From positions 223,287 through 287,286 of the forward strand of contig NZ_JACVPN010000005.1 of assembly GCF_018881855.1 (NCBI RefSeq): 64,000 nucleotides of DNA, in the 5' to 3' direction. The translations under genes were made by a program, and so were the position numbers. Shown here in pieces: positions 9,354-20,909 of this stretch. This stretch comes from Polynucleobacter sp. MWH-Berg-3C6. Its GTDB lineage: Bacteria; Pseudomonadota; Gammaproteobacteria; Burkholderiales; Burkholderiaceae. The notes beneath the pieces were generated by a model. It was given only the letters and a program-made list of their open reading frames with translations. It was not told the origin of the DNA and did not search any database. Numbering within the stretch: position 1 is the stretch's first letter; the number at the start of each line of letters is the position of its first letter.

Positions 9354-9920
9354 TTAGGTCTTGGGCAGGGTTACGCCCCGCTGACCTTGATACTTACCGC
9401 CGCGATCTTTATATGATGTGCCACAGACCTCATCGCTCTCAAAGAAGAGAACTTGCGCACATCCCTCGCCCGCATAAATCTTTGCCGGCAATGGTGTGGT
9501 GTTAGAAAACTCTAAAGTGACATAACCTTCCCACTCGGGCTCGAATGGAGTGACGTTCACAATAATGCCGCAACGCGCATACGTACTCTTACCAACGCAA
9601 ACAGTTAATACGCTGCGTGGAATCTTGAAATACTCTACGGTTCTGGCCAAGGCAAATGAATTTGGCGGAATGATGCAAACATCACCCTTGAAATCAACAA
9701 AGGATTGTTCATCGAAATTCTTTGGATCAACAATCGTGCTGTTGATGTTCGTAAAAATCTTGAATTCATCTGCGCAACGAATGTCATAGCCATAGCTTGA
9801 TGTGCCATAACTAACAATTTTGTTGCCAGTAGCGTCTTGTCGAATTTGTCCAGGCTCGAACGGGCTGATCATGCCTTGTTCGCCCATGCGGCGGATCCAG
9901 TGGTCAGATTTAATAGTCAT
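9354..9920 (-). CDS. dcd: dCTP deaminase
   Basis: Converts dCTP to dUTP, feeding dTMP synthesis. The 188-residue length is typical. Family blocks seen: [17 protein letters not shown] (about residues 37-53), [34 protein letters not shown] with the following [18 protein letters not shown] holding the catalytic Glu, and the nucleotide-binding C-terminal [12 protein letters not shown]. It lies 62 bases downstream of fdhD and 13 bases before the kir gene on the same strand, so it may head or sit inside a dcd-kir-decarboxylase transcript. Confidence 0.95.
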   Translation of the reverse strand: MTIKSDHWIRRMGEQGMISPFEPGQIRQDATGNKIVSYGTSSYGYDIRCADEFKIFTNINSTIVDPKNFDEQSFVDFKGDVCIIPPNSFALARTVEYFKIPRSVLTVCVGKSTYARCGIIVNVTPFEPEWEGYVTLEFSNTTPLPAKIYAGEGCAQVLFFESDEVCGTSYKDRGGKYQGQRGVTLPKT

Positions 9921-9982
9921 GGGCGAATTGTAAAACCTTCGCCAACCTAAGCCACCATTTATCGGGGCCTAAGACCTAAAAA

Positions 9983-10822
9983 TTAGCTGTTTTGGGTAAA
10001 AATCACCCGCTCAGGGGCATTGTAGATCTCAAAGTGTTTTCCGGAGCAGCGGGACAGGATGGTGAGATTGGTTTTACGGGCCAGCTCTAACCCCATCAGG
10101 GTGACTCCTGAGCGGGTCAGCAGAAAGGGAACGCCCATCTGAGCCCCCTTAATCACCATCTCCGAAGTTAAGCGGCCAGTAGTAAAAAAGATCAAATCTT
10201 TGCCGGGCTTATTGGCTAGCCACATCAAACCAGAAATTGAGTCGACTGCATTGTGGCGACCAACATCCTCGATGAAGTGGAGGAGTCGAACTCCATCATT
10301 GCCCTCTCTCTCAAATACCGCGCAGGCATGAACAGAGCCGGACTTTTTATAGATTGAATCGTGAACCCGGATCGCGTCAATCAAGGCAACAATTGCCTCT
10401 TGGGATAACTTGGGTCCATCTGGCAAACGAATCTCAGACATTTCTTCCATAAGGCCACCAAACATGGTGCCCTGGCCGCAACCGGTAGTGACCACCCTCT
10501 TGCTGGTCAGGGCCTCAATATCAACAGTGCTCCGGCGAGTCTTGACTGCTGCAGAGTCGGTCTCCCAGTCAACCTGAATACTTTCAATATCGTCCGGCGA
10601 CTCAACCAAACGCTGATTACGTAAATACCCAAGCACCAAGGCCTCAGGAGCACTTCCTAGGGTCATTAAAGTAACGACCTCACGCTTGTCCAAGTAGATG
10701 GTCAATGAGCGCTCACCAGGGATATGGCTCAGCTTTTTCCTGCCCGCCTCATCCAATATCTCCACCTCATGCACCAATGGCACGGAGGCACTAGACATCT
10801 GAATATTGGGTTTTACGGCCAT
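9983..10822 (-). CDS. fdhD: Formate dehydrogenase accessory sulfurtransferase FdhD
   Basis: FdhD passes sulfur from IscS to the molybdenum cofactor of formate dehydrogenase. The 279-residue protein carries the family regions: PLVHEVEILDEAGRK, LVLGYLRNQRLVESPDDI, the central TTGCGQGTMFGGLM, and the C-terminal EDVGRHNAVDSISGLM and FFTTGRLTSEMVIKGAQMG blocks. In E. coli the active loop is CGxC; here it reads CGQG, so only the first cysteine (about Cys115) remains. I recall similar loops in other betaproteobacterial FdhDs, so this may be a subfamily trait. No formate dehydrogenase genes are in the window. It is transcribed divergently from metG across a 152-base gap. Confidence 0.9.
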   Translation of the reverse strand: MAVKPNIQMSSASVPLVHEVEILDEAGRKKLSHIPGERSLTIYLDKREVVTLMTLGSAPEALVLGYLRNQRLVESPDDIESIQVDWETDSAAVKTRRSTVDIEALTSKRVVTTGCGQGTMFGGLMEEMSEIRLPDGPKLSQEAIVALIDAIRVHDSIYKKSGSVHACAVFEREGNDGVRLLHFIEDVGRHNAVDSISGLMWLANKPGKDLIFFTTGRLTSEMVIKGAQMGVPFLLTRSGVTLMGLELARKTNLTILSRCSGKHFEIYNAPERVIFTQNS

Positions 10823-10974
10823 GAAACGCTTTCTGAATCGAGTAGAAATTGGAGTTTAGCGAGATTTACGGGAACTTCGCGGTGTTTACTTTAACCGCAG
10901 ACTAAAATCACTGCACAAGCTTGCATAATTGCGTATTACCCCTAATTTAACCTTCTTATTTAAGTCCGTATTAC

Positions 10975-12645
10975 ATGAGCAGCTCCCAGCGTCGCCTTCT
11001 TGTCACCTCAGCCCTACCTTATGCCAATGGTCAAATTCATATCGGCCATTTGGTGGAGTACGTGCAAACCGATATTTGGGTACGCTTTCAACGGATGCGT
11101 GGTCATGAGGTTCATTACGTTGGTGCAGATGACACCCATGGCACCCCAATCATGTTACGCGCTGAAAAAGAAGGTATTACCCCAAAGGAATTAATCGCCA
11201 ATGTTTGGAAAGAACATAAGCGCGACTTTGACAACTTCCTGATTTCTTTTGATAACTACTACACCACCGATAGCCCTGAGAACGAAAAACTGGCTCAGAG
11301 CATTTACCTCAAGTTACGCGATGCCGGACTGATTGAGAAGCGTGCGATTGAACAGGCTTATGATCCCGTCAAAGAAATGTTTTTGCCGGACCGCTTCATT
11401 AAAGGTGAATGTCCTAAGTGCGGCGCTAAAGATCAATACGGTGACAACTGTGAAAAATGTGGCGCTACTTACTCGCCCACTGATTTAAAGAACCCCTTTT
11501 CTGTAGTAAGCGGTGCGACGCCGATCAAAAAGATTTCTGATCACTATTTCTTTAAATTATCTGATCCACGCTGCGAGGAATTTTTGCGCGAATGGACTCA
11601 AGTTAAAACGCCTTTGCAACCGGAAGCCCGCAATAAGATGAAAGAGTGGGTTGGCCAGCCAGGCGAAAGCAAGCTGGGCGACTGGGATATCTCCCGTGAT
11701 GCCCCCTATTTCGGCTTTGAGATCCCCGACGCCCCAGGCAAGTACTTCTATGTCTGGCTTGATGCCCCCATTGGTTACTACGCTAGCTTTCTCAATTACT
11801 GCCAGGCTAAAGGTCTCAATTTTGATGAGTGGGTTAAGCCAGATACGACTACTGAGCAATACCATTTCATTGGCAAAGATATTTTGTATTTCCACACTTT
11901 ATTCTGGCCAGCAACCTTGAAGTTTTCTGGCTACCGCACTCCTACCAATGTATTTGCACATGGCTTCTTAACGGTTGATGGCGAGAAGATGAGTAAATCA
12001 CGCGGCACATTAATATCCGCGAATAGTGTGATTGAGTGCGGCTTCAACCCTGAGTGGTTCCGCTATTACTTCGCTACTAAGCTCAATGACAGCATGGAAG
12101 ATTTAGATTTAAATCTGCAAGACTTTGTTGCGCGAGTAAATAGTGATTTGTTAGGCAAGTACATCAATATTGCTAGCCGCAGTGCTGGCTTCTTGGTAAA
12201 ACGTTTTGGTGGTGTTGTATCTGACGAAGCGATGAACACACCTCTACTCAAAGAAATTGCTGCATCCAGTGAAAAAATTGCAGAGCTCTATGAAGGGCGT
12301 GAATATGCCAAGGCATTACGCAACATCATGGAGCTTGCTGATAAGGTCAATGGCTTTGTAGATGAGAATAAGCCTTGGGAAATCGCTAAAGATCCTGAGC
12401 GTGAGGCCGACTTGCAACGAGTTTGCAGCGTTACCTTAGAAGCATTCCGCATGCTCAGCCTTTATCTCAAACCAGTGATTCCACAAGTTGCTACTGGCGT
12501 AGAAGAATTTCTGTCGTTGCCGCCACAATCCTGGGGCGATATCAATCAGCCGCTTTCGAGTAAAAACCCAATCAAGGCATATAAGCACCTCATGACCCGG
12601 GTAGAAGCTCCTCAAATTGAGGCTTTACTAGCCGCAAACTTGTAA
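10975..12645 (+). CDS. metG: Methionyl-tRNA synthetase, short form
   Basis: Charges tRNA-Met with methionine. Class I signatures are clear: HIGH as HIGH at residues 22-25 and KMSKS at 338-342 (GEKMSKSRG). A four-cysteine zinc knuckle, C-x2-C-x9-C-x2-C, lies at about 146, 149, 159 and 162. The anticodon-binding helical domain follows to about residue 530. The protein is 556 residues and ends soon after that domain, so it lacks the C-terminal EMAPII-like tRNA-binding domain that takes E. coli MetG to about 677. The end looks natural: no frame beyond the stop resembles the missing domain. Confidence 0.96.
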   Translation: MSSSQRRLLVTSALPYANGQIHIGHLVEYVQTDIWVRFQRMRGHEVHYVGADDTHGTPIMLRAEKEGITPKELIANVWKEHKRDFDNFLISFDNYYTTDSPENEKLAQSIYLKLRDAGLIEKRAIEQAYDPVKEMFLPDRFIKGECPKCGAKDQYGDNCEKCGATYSPTDLKNPFSVVSGATPIKKISDHYFFKLSDPRCEEFLREWTQVKTPLQPEARNKMKEWVGQPGESKLGDWDISRDAPYFGFEIPDAPGKYFYVWLDAPIGYYASFLNYCQAKGLNFDEWVKPDTTTEQYHFIGKDILYFHTLFWPATLKFSGYRTPTNVFAHGFLTVDGEKMSKSRGTLISANSVIECGFNPEWFRYYFATKLNDSMEDLDLNLQDFVARVNSDLLGKYINIASRSAGFLVKRFGGVVSDEAMNTPLLKEIAASSEKIAELYEGREYAKALRNIMELADKVNGFVDENKPWEIAKDPEREADLQRVCSVTLEAFRMLSLYLKPVIPQVATGVEEFLSLPPQSWGDINQPLSSKNPIKAYKHLMTRVEAPQIEALLAANL

Positions 12646-12749
12646 AAATAGCCCTGAAAAGCACCTATAATGGTGGTCGTAGTCCATAGATGACTTTTGG
12701 CATTAATCTCCATAAGTTGTTGAATTTATTGAGTATTTTAGGAAATACC

Positions 12750-12930
12750 ATGGCAAGATATCAATCTGAATTCACCCAGTTCTTAAATGAGCTCAAATCT
12801 GAGAAGCCTAATCTCGAGGCAGAGCAGCAGGCTGGTCGCGCCCTCCTGTGGGACAAAGAGCCATTAAGCGTTGAAGATCAGCGTCGCGCTAAAGCTGCCA
12901 AATTAAAACAACGCGCTTATGTTTATTCGA

Positions 12931-12938
<8 letters not shown>
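12750..12938 (+). CDS. DUF3460 family small protein
   Basis: A 62-residue, charged, helical protein (MARYQSEFTQFLNELKSEKP...) of a family I recognise as the Burkholderiales DUF3460 group, of unknown function. The middle shows LWDKEPLSVEDQRRAK and the end KQRAYVYSND. An upstream in-frame start at 12690 is less likely because the conserved family sequence begins at 12750. The stop codon (12936-12938) overlaps the scpA start by 8 bases, so it is probably translated with scpA. The fixed position before scpA-panC suggests a housekeeping role, but none is known to me. Confidence 0.85.
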
Positions 12939-14642
<1,704 letters not shown>

Positions 14643-14661
14643 TTTCTAGGCTAGTCGGGGC

Positions 14662-14874
14662 TTACTCATCCCAAGGAAATCGTTGGCGAGATAATTCTTC
14701 CATAATTTCACGCTTACTAAGTCCAGATCTTCTGGTGTTGTTGGCTGCGCTCCCAGTGAGAGCCTCAGAGTCAGAAATCATTTCAGCTTGATCTTCTTTT
14801 ACACCCTCTACTTGAGGGGATGGCGTTCCAGACTGTACCTCGCCCGCACACTCTGATATGGATTTATTAGTCAT
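14662..14874 (-). CDS. Small hypothetical protein
   Basis: A 70-residue product starting at ATG 14874 (MTNKSISECAGEV...). It is hydrophilic and probably disordered through the middle, with a helical, basic C-terminal segment GLSKREIMEELSRQRFPWDE. No family is recognised, and there is no signal peptide or membrane segment. It lies 32 bases after the stop of the formyl-transferase-like gene on the same strand, so it may be the last gene of the second half of the oxalate cluster. A TTG 15 bases upstream is an alternative start. It could also be a chance frame, though the ordered C-terminal block argues for a real protein. Confidence 0.5.
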   Translation of the reverse strand: MTNKSISECAGEVQSGTPSPQVEGVKEDQAEMISDSEALTGSAANNTRRSGLSKREIMEELSRQRFPWDE

Positions 14875-14906
14875 TACTAGATTAAGCAAGCACTCTAGAA
14901 GAAGAT

Positions 14907-15839
14907 CTACAGCGTAAAGAACTGGCCTACTTGTAGACTCAGTTCTTTAGCCAACTCGGCACCAGAGACTTTGCCTGCAGCACCTTTAGCCTTGAGGACC
15001 TCAATCTGCCCACCATGGCAGGCGATGAAGAATGAATCTAAAGTGATCTGAGTTACTTCACCCGGCTTGCCTTTGACAGCTCCAAAAGTCGCAACCACAT
15101 GCTTATGACAATCATAGATCTGTACTTTTTGTTCACCGAACTTGGTCCATGCACCAGGGGCTGGATTACAAGCGCGGATGAGGTTGTAGATTTGGGTGAT
15201 ATGTGTCGCCCAATGAATCTGTGCAGCATTTGCATCAAACCAACCTTCATAGTTTGCTAGCGATTCATCTTGAACAACCTCTTGATGCTTGCCAGCAACC
15301 ACTAAGTCAGCAGCCTCTAGTAATGCTTTTACACCAATTGGGAAAAGATGATCAAAGTAGATTTTTCCTAATGTGTCATCAGGTCCGATAGCGACCTCTT
15401 TTTGCAAAATCACTTCGCCTTCATCCAAACCATCAGATGGACGGAAGATCGTTAAACCTGTTTTCTCTTCGCCTAAAGCAATCGCCCAATTAATGGCGCT
15501 AGGGCCGCGATATTTTGGCAAGAGTGATGGGTGATACTGGATCGTGCCGTGCTTTGGTATTTTGCAAAGCTCTTGAGGCACAAACTGCAATACATAAGCC
15601 ATGACACAGATATCAGCACCGCTATCAATCATGGCTTGAGCGGCGTCAGGGCCCTTCAGAGAGGAGAACTGCAAAGGAGTTAAGCCCTTTGCAAGCGCTG
15701 CCTCTTTAAGGACTTCTGGCTTAGTTGATTTGGGATTGTCTGGCGGACAAAAAACCGCTACGACCTCATCGCCACGCTCTAAAAAAGCTTCTAATGCAGC
15801 CTTGCCAAAATCAGCACTCCCAATCAACGCAACCCGCAT
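14907..15839 (-). CDS. Stand-alone 10-formyltetrahydrofolate hydrolase-like formyltransferase
   Basis: The 310-residue protein matches the two-domain formyl transferase fold: an N-terminal hydrolase domain (1-190) and a C-terminal OB-like domain (about 205-305). It resembles the N-terminal domain of animal 10-formyl-THF dehydrogenase (ALDH1L1) more than Met-tRNA formyltransferase: YHPSLLPKYRGPSAINWAI then GLTIFRPSDGLDEGEVILQK. The ALDH1L1 catalytic His106 and Asp142 correspond to His103 and Asp139 here. No aldehyde dehydrogenase domain follows. Expected chemistry is transfer or hydrolysis of a formyl group on tetrahydrofolate. It starts 1 base after the second CoA-transferase stop, so it is probably co-translated with it and tied to formyl-CoA metabolism. 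It could instead be an ArnA-type or sugar formyltransferase, but the context argues against that. Confidence 0.8.
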   Translation of the reverse strand: MRVALIGSADFGKAALEAFLERGDEVVAVFCPPDNPKSTKPEVLKEAALAKGLTPLQFSSLKGPDAAQAMIDSGADICVMAYVLQFVPQELCKIPKHGTIQYHPSLLPKYRGPSAINWAIALGEEKTGLTIFRPSDGLDEGEVILQKEVAIGPDDTLGKIYFDHLFPIGVKALLEAADLVVAGKHQEVVQDESLANYEGWFDANAAQIHWATHITQIYNLIRACNPAPGAWTKFGEQKVQIYDCHKHVVATFGAVKGKPGEVTQITLDSFFIACHGGQIEVLKAKGAAGKVSGAELAKELSLQVGQFFTL

Positions 15840-15840
15840 G

Positions 15841-17088
15841 TTAGATAACCTTATCGTGACGGAGAGAAATCAACTCATCAGTGGAATAACCTAACTCACT
15901 GAGAATCTCATCGGTATGTTCGCCAAGCAATGGTGATCGTGTCACTTCAGTTGGGCTATCCGACATCTTGATTGGGTTTCCAACAGTCAGGTACTTGCCA
16001 CGAATTGGGTGGTCTACCTCAACCACTGTACCTGTAGCGCGCAGCGCAGGCTCCTCAGCGATTTCTTTCATGGATAAAATTGGGCCACATGGAACGTCAT
16101 ACTTATTCAAGATGTCCATTACTTCGAACTTACTCTTGGTCATTGTCCATTTCTCAATTTCACCGAAGATCTCCATGAGGTGCGGCAAGCGCGCCATTGG
16201 AGATGCGAAACGCACATCAGTAATCCAATCTTCATGGCCGATCACTTTGCAAATCGCCTCCCACACTGGGGCTTGAACTACTACATATATGTAGGCATTT
16301 GGATCGGTTTCCCAGCCTTTGCATTTCACAATCCAACCAGGCTGACCACCACCAGAGGCATTACCAGCTCGTGGTACAGACTCACCGAACTCACCGTTCG
16401 GAAACTGAGGGTACTCTTGCATGATGCCATTGCGCTCTAAGCGTTGTTGATCGCGTAACTTCACGCGGCATAAGTTCAATACAGCATCTTGCATTGCTGC
16501 CAAGACCTTTTGACCGCGGCCAGAGTGAGTACGCTGATAAAGAGCTGTAACGATACCTAATGCCAAATGTAAACCAGTACCGCTGTCACCGATTTGTGCG
16601 CCAGTAACCATGGGAGGACCATCATCAAAACCAGTGGTAGATGCGGAACCACCAGCACATTGGGCAACGTTCTCATACACTTTGCAATCTTCGTATGGGC
16701 CAGGACCAAAGCCCTTCACAGATGCCATGATCATCATGGGATTGAGCTCTTGAATCCGCTCCCAAGAAAAGCCCATACGATCCAATGCGCCTGGTGCGAA
16801 GTTCTCAACCAATACGTCACACTCTTTAATGAGGCGCTCTAGAATTTCTTTACCCTTTTGAGTCTTGGTATTGACAGTGATGGAACGCTTGTTGTGATTC
16901 AGCATAGTGAAATACAAGCTATCGGCATCTGGAATGTCGCGCAGTTGACCGCGGGTTGCATCCCCTTCGCCAGATTTTTCTACCTTAATAACGTCTGCAC
17001 CAAACCAAGCAAGTAACTGTGTACAGGTTGGTCCCGATTGAACGTGCGTAAAGTCGAGGATTTTGACCCCTTCTAGTGCTTTTGCCAT
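15841..17088 (-). CDS. Class III CoA-transferase, formyl-CoA:oxalate transferase paralogue
   Basis: The 415-residue family III CoA-transferase is strongly similar along its length to the Frc protein encoded at 17718-18968. It keeps the active-site Gln17 (FTHVQSGP) and the catalytic aspartate at about residue 168 ([10 protein letters not shown]). The flexible loop that closes the active site reads [10 protein letters not shown] instead of the [10 protein letters not shown] of Frc, one Gly to Ser change. It may therefore act on oxalate/formyl-CoA or on another acyl pair such as acetyl-CoA:oxalate, as E. coli YfdE does. It sits between the PAS gene (130-base gap) and the formyl hydrolase-like gene (1-base gap). 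Confidence 0.88.
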   Translation of the reverse strand: MAKALEGVKILDFTHVQSGPTCTQLLAWFGADVIKVEKSGEGDATRGQLRDIPDADSLYFTMLNHNKRSITVNTKTQKGKEILERLIKECDVLVENFAPGALDRMGFSWERIQELNPMMIMASVKGFGPGPYEDCKVYENVAQCAGGSASTTGFDDGPPMVTGAQIGDSGTGLHLALGIVTALYQRTHSGRGQKVLAAMQDAVLNLCRVKLRDQQRLERNGIMQEYPQFPNGEFGESVPRAGNASGGGQPGWIVKCKGWETDPNAYIYVVVQAPVWEAICKVIGHEDWITDVRFASPMARLPHLMEIFGEIEKWTMTKSKFEVMDILNKYDVPCGPILSMKEIAEEPALRATGTVVEVDHPIRGKYLTVGNPIKMSDSPTEVTRSPLLGEHTDEILSELGYSTDELISLRHDKVI

Positions 17089-17217
17089 GGTTTAAGTCCT
17101 AATAAGAATGAAAATTTTGAATTGGGACAATTTTACCAGCGGGGAATTTAGCAAAATGGTCTATGCCCAATTTTTGGGCACTACCTGCTTTGAAGCTTAT
17201 TTAAATGCTATTTGAGC

Positions 17218-17646
17218 CTAAGAATGGGAGTTTTCAAGTTCTAGGATGCGCTTTTTCAAGGCCCTTTCTTCGGCAAAACGCTCTGTTTCATCCCTAATTA
17301 CGGCAACAATCCCGCTCACCTTTTGATGCTCATCAAACAGCATCCCGACCGTAAAAGCGATTGAGAGCATGCTGCCATTCTGATGAAGCGCCGGCACTTT
17401 TAATAGCGATGTGCCGTAACGCGTGATCCCGGTTTCCATTGACTTACGGCAGCCCTCATTGTGTCTATGACGTTGGCGCTCTGGAACAATCAAATCCAAG
17501 GTGTTACCTAAAGCATCTGCTTCTGAATACCCAAAGATACGAGTAGCTGCGGGATTCCACATCACAATTTTTTCATGTGCATCGACAACAATGATCGCAT
17601 CACCCACGCACTCTACCAATTGGCTTAAGTCAATATTCTTATTCAT
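17218..17646 (-). CDS. Stand-alone PAS-domain protein
   Basis: The 142-residue protein is one PAS fold (about residues 8-125) followed by a short coiled-coil tail, ETERFAEERALKKRILELEN. Typical PAS blocks are VGDAIIVVDAHEKIVMWNPAATRIFGYSEADALG and the closing VSGIVAVIRDETERF. There is no histidine kinase, GGDEF or HTH output domain and no membrane segment, so it could be a small sensor acting through a partner, with the coiled coil as dimeriser. No cysteine or histidine arrangement marks a specific cofactor. It lies between the two CoA-transferase genes, just after the frc terminator. Confidence 0.85.
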   Translation of the reverse strand: MNKNIDLSQLVECVGDAIIVVDAHEKIVMWNPAATRIFGYSEADALGNTLDLIVPERQRHRHNEGCRKSMETGITRYGTSLLKVPALHQNGSMLSIAFTVGMLFDEHQKVSGIVAVIRDETERFAEERALKKRILELENSHS

Positions 17647-17662
17647 AGATGCAATCTAAAGA

Positions 17663-17690
17663 TAAAAAAGGCGCTCACAAGGAGCGCCTT
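17663..17690 (-). terminator. Rho-independent terminator after oxc-frc
   Basis: Read on the minus strand, AAGGCGCTC and GAGCGCCTT form a perfect 9-base stem around CTTGT-like loop bases, followed by a run of T. It lies between the frc stop (17718) and the PAS gene start (17646), so oxc-frc and the PAS/second CoA-transferase half are probably separate transcripts. Confidence 0.85.
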
Positions 17691-17717
17691 AAAGATAGTG
17701 CTAATTAATTATCGTTC

Positions 17718-18968
17718 TTAAACTGCTTTAGCTGTATGCAGCTTAGCGATGTCATCAGCGCTATAGCCAAGGTCAGCCAACACTTCATCAGTATGCTCAC
17801 CCAATACTGGTGATGGACCAACTTCGATTTCCAAATCAGAGAACTTGATTGGGCTACCGATAGTCAAATACTTACCGCGTACTTTGTGATCCACTTCAAC
17901 GATTGAACCGCTCTTACGCAGGTCAGGTGAAGCAGCCAATTCTTTCATTGAGAGAACTGGAGCACATGGAATATCGAACTTGCGGAGGATATCCACAGCT
18001 TCGTACTTAGTCTTGTCTTTGAGCCAATCTTCAATGGTTGCGAAGATGTCAAAAATCTTGTCTTGACGAGCTTCAGCAGTCATATAGGCTGGATCTGTTG
18101 CCCACTCTGGTTTACCCAAAGCTTTAGTAATTGGCTCCCAAGCATGGCCTTGAATAGTGAAGTAGATATATGCGTTTGGATCTGTTTCCCAACCCTTACA
18201 CTTCAACACCCAACCTGGCTGACCACCGCCACCAGCGTTACCACCACGTGGAACTACGTCAGTGAATGAACCATGTGGGTACTGTGGATACTCTTCCAAG
18301 TAACCAACTTTGTCCAAACGTTGTTGATCGCGCAACTTGACGCGGCACAAGTTCAATACAGCATCTTGCATTGAGCAAGAAACTTTTTGACCTTTGCCAG
18401 TTTTTTGACGCTGCATCAATGCTGTCAAGATGCCGATTGCCAAGTGCATACCAGTATTAGAGTCACCCAAAGCAGCAGCAGAAACAGTAGGAGGACCGTC
18501 CCAGAAACCTGTTGTAGAGGCGGCACCACCAGCACACTGAGCAACGTTCTCATACACTTTTAAGTCTTCGTATGAGTGGCCATCGCTAAAGCCTTTTACA
18601 GAAGCCATGATCATTTTTGGGTTCAATTCTTGAATACGCTTCCAAGAGAAGCCCATACGATCTAACGCGCCTGGACCAAAGTTCTCAACCATCACATCAG
18701 AGGTTTTGATCATCTTCTCTAAAACTTCTTTACCTTCTTGAGTCTTAGTATCGAGAGTCAAAGAACGCTTGTTACCGTTGAGCATAGTGAAGTACAAAGC
18801 ATCCGCACCTGGAATATCGCGCAATTGGCTACGAGTTACGTCGCCAGAACCTGGACGCTCTACTTTGATAACGTCAGCGCCGTACCATGCCAACAACTGA
18901 GTACATGCAGGACCTGCTTGTACGTGTGTGAAGTCAATAATGCGAATACCGTCTAATGGTTTAGTCAT
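17718..18968 (-). CDS. frc: Formyl-CoA:oxalate CoA-transferase
   Basis: Moves CoA from formyl-CoA to oxalate, giving oxalyl-CoA for the decarboxylase encoded upstream and releasing formate. The 416-residue protein carries the residues known for Oxalobacter formigenes Frc at matching numbers: Gln17 (FTHVQAGP) and Asp169 (ALGDSNTG). The glycine-rich active-site loop [10 protein letters not shown] is at about residues 244-253. It follows oxc by 80 bases on the same strand, with a good ribosome site (AAGGAG), and ends at a clear terminator, so oxc-frc is probably the core oxalate operon. Confidence 0.95.
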   Translation of the reverse strand: MTKPLDGIRIIDFTHVQAGPACTQLLAWYGADVIKVERPGSGDVTRSQLRDIPGADALYFTMLNGNKRSLTLDTKTQEGKEVLEKMIKTSDVMVENFGPGALDRMGFSWKRIQELNPKMIMASVKGFSDGHSYEDLKVYENVAQCAGGAASTTGFWDGPPTVSAAALGDSNTGMHLAIGILTALMQRQKTGKGQKVSCSMQDAVLNLCRVKLRDQQRLDKVGYLEEYPQYPHGSFTDVVPRGGNAGGGGQPGWVLKCKGWETDPNAYIYFTIQGHAWEPITKALGKPEWATDPAYMTAEARQDKIFDIFATIEDWLKDKTKYEAVDILRKFDIPCAPVLSMKELAASPDLRKSGSIVEVDHKVRGKYLTIGSPIKFSDLEIEVGPSPVLGEHTDEVLADLGYSADDIAKLHTAKAV

Positions 18969-19048
18969 GTTTGTTTCTCCTTAAGTGTTTCTTATTTGCT
19001 GCTTAATTTAGTCCAAAAATATTAACTTTTTATTACTACTTCTAATAC

Positions 19049-20758
19049 TTATTTCTTAGCTCCTGCTGTAGATGGGTTCAAGTTCGTCAAACGTCCACTC
19101 TCAGTACCTGCAGTTTCATCAATAACCGCATTGATCAGAGCTGGTTTACCGGCAGCGATTGCTTCGGTTAACGCTGCTTCCAATTCTGCTGGGGTCGTTA
19201 CGTAGTAACCAACACCTCCAAACGCTTCAATCATCTTGTCGTAGCGCGCATCCTTAACGAAAACCGTCGGAGCAACATCAGCGCCGCCAGTTGGATTGAC
19301 ATCAGTACCACGGTATACGCCATTGTTGTTAAACACAACGGTTGTAATTGGCAGGTTGTAACGGCAAACGGTTTCGAGCTCCATACCGCTAAAGCCAAAT
19401 GCGCTATCGCCTTCTACTGCAACTGTTGGCAAGCCACTCGTTACAGCAGCGCCAATGGCATAACCCATGCCAATACCCATAATTCCCCAAGTACCTGAGT
19501 CAAAGCGCTTACGTGGCTTGTACATATCCACGATCGCACGGCAGTAATCCAAGGTGTTTGCACCTTCGTTTACCAAATTGACATCTGGGTTCTTCTTAAT
19601 CACATCACGAATCACACGCAATGCGCCATGGAAGTTCATTGGGTTGGCTTCTTTTGCCAACGTCTCAGCCATCTTGGCAGTGTTCTTATCTTTCTTCTCA
19701 GTGATTGCAGCAATCCACTCAGCGCTTGGCTTAGGAACTGCAGAAATACCTTTTAAGAGTTCGCTAACGCATGAACCAATATCACCAATTAATGGGGCAG
19801 CAATTTGTACGTTGCTATCCACTTCGTTTGCTTGAATATCGATCTGAATAAATTTCTTAGGATCTTTACCCCAAGTCTTACCCTTACCGTGAGCTAGCAA
19901 CCAGTTCAAACGTGCACCAACCAACATCACCGCATCAGCTTCAGCCAATACAAATGAGCGTGCTGCAGAAGCGGATTGTGGATGGTTATCAGGTAATAAA
20001 CCTTTAGCCATCGACATTGGCAAGTAAGGGATGCCAGATTTTTCGATCAAATCACGAATCTCTTTATCAGCTTGTGCATAAGCAGCACCTTTGCCCAAGA
20101 GAATCAATGGACGCTTAGCACCCTTCAATACATCTAAAGCACGTGCCACTGCATCAGCAGCAGGAATTTGACGTGGAACTGGATCGATTACTTTGAAAAT
20201 CGATTTCTTGGCTTCATCAGCAGGCATTGTTTGAGCAAGCAACTGTGCTGGCAAGTCTAAGTACACGCCGCCTGGACGACCAGACACTGCTGCACGAATT
20301 GCACGAGCAAAACCAATGCCGATATCTTCAATGTGATTAATACGATATGCAGCTTTGCAATATGGCTTAGCAGCATTGAGCTGATCCATCTCTTCGTAGT
20401 CACCCTGCTGCAAGTCAACGATCTCACGCTCGCTTGAACCAGAAATCAAAATCATTGGGAAACAGTTCACAGTTGCATTTGCCAGAGCTGTTAAACCATT
20501 CAAGAAACCTGGGGCAGAAACAGTCATGCAAATACCAGGCTTTTGTGTCATGTAACCAGCAATCGCTGCAGCGTTACCAGCATGCTGCTCATGACGGAAA
20601 CCGATAAAGCGCAAGCCTTCAGCTTGAGCCAAACGACAGAGGTCGGTAATTGGAATACCAACTAAGCCAAAAATTGTATCGAGGTCATTTGCTTTTAAAG
20701 CGTCAATGACGAGATGGAAGCCATCAGTTAGTTGTGTGTTTTGGTTATCTGTAGTCAT
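19049..20758 (-). CDS. oxc: Oxalyl-CoA decarboxylase
   Basis: Thiamine-diphosphate enzyme that decarboxylates oxalyl-CoA to formyl-CoA and CO2, taking up a proton. From ATG 20758 ([13 protein letters not shown]...) the protein is 569 residues, nearly identical in length to the O. formigenes enzyme; an in-frame start 45 bases upstream is not needed. The activating glutamate is in [15 protein letters not shown] (about Glu57), and the ThDP/Mg motif runs from [15 protein letters not shown] to [11 protein letters not shown]. The ADP-activator/CoA-binding middle domain includes [20 protein letters not shown]. An FNR-like palindrome lies about 155 bases upstream of the start. Confidence 0.95.
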   Translation of the reverse strand: MTTDNQNTQLTDGFHLVIDALKANDLDTIFGLVGIPITDLCRLAQAEGLRFIGFRHEQHAGNAAAIAGYMTQKPGICMTVSAPGFLNGLTALANATVNCFPMILISGSSEREIVDLQQGDYEEMDQLNAAKPYCKAAYRINHIEDIGIGFARAIRAAVSGRPGGVYLDLPAQLLAQTMPADEAKKSIFKVIDPVPRQIPAADAVARALDVLKGAKRPLILLGKGAAYAQADKEIRDLIEKSGIPYLPMSMAKGLLPDNHPQSASAARSFVLAEADAVMLVGARLNWLLAHGKGKTWGKDPKKFIQIDIQANEVDSNVQIAAPLIGDIGSCVSELLKGISAVPKPSAEWIAAITEKKDKNTAKMAETLAKEANPMNFHGALRVIRDVIKKNPDVNLVNEGANTLDYCRAIVDMYKPRKRFDSGTWGIMGIGMGYAIGAAVTSGLPTVAVEGDSAFGFSGMELETVCRYNLPITTVVFNNNGVYRGTDVNPTGGADVAPTVFVKDARYDKMIEAFGGVGYYVTTPAELEAALTEAIAAGKPALINAVIDETAGTESGRLTNLNPSTAGAKK

Positions 20759-20909
20759 AGATTTTTTTATGAATTGCAAGTCATCACTAAGTGATAGTTC
20801 CACGCAATTTAGCTTTCGCTAGTGTCTCCAATGAAGTTATTAATCGCACTACGGGTATTAGTCCCCGCTTAGGCAGAAATGAATATTAGGCTCGGGGTGA
20901 GGGTTCATC

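Noticed and set aside
14907..15839. Reading the formyltransferase-like gene as fmt (Met-tRNA formyltransferase)
   Set aside because: Its conserved blocks agree better with the ALDH1L1 hydrolase domain, and it is not next to def or rsmB but in an oxalate cluster.
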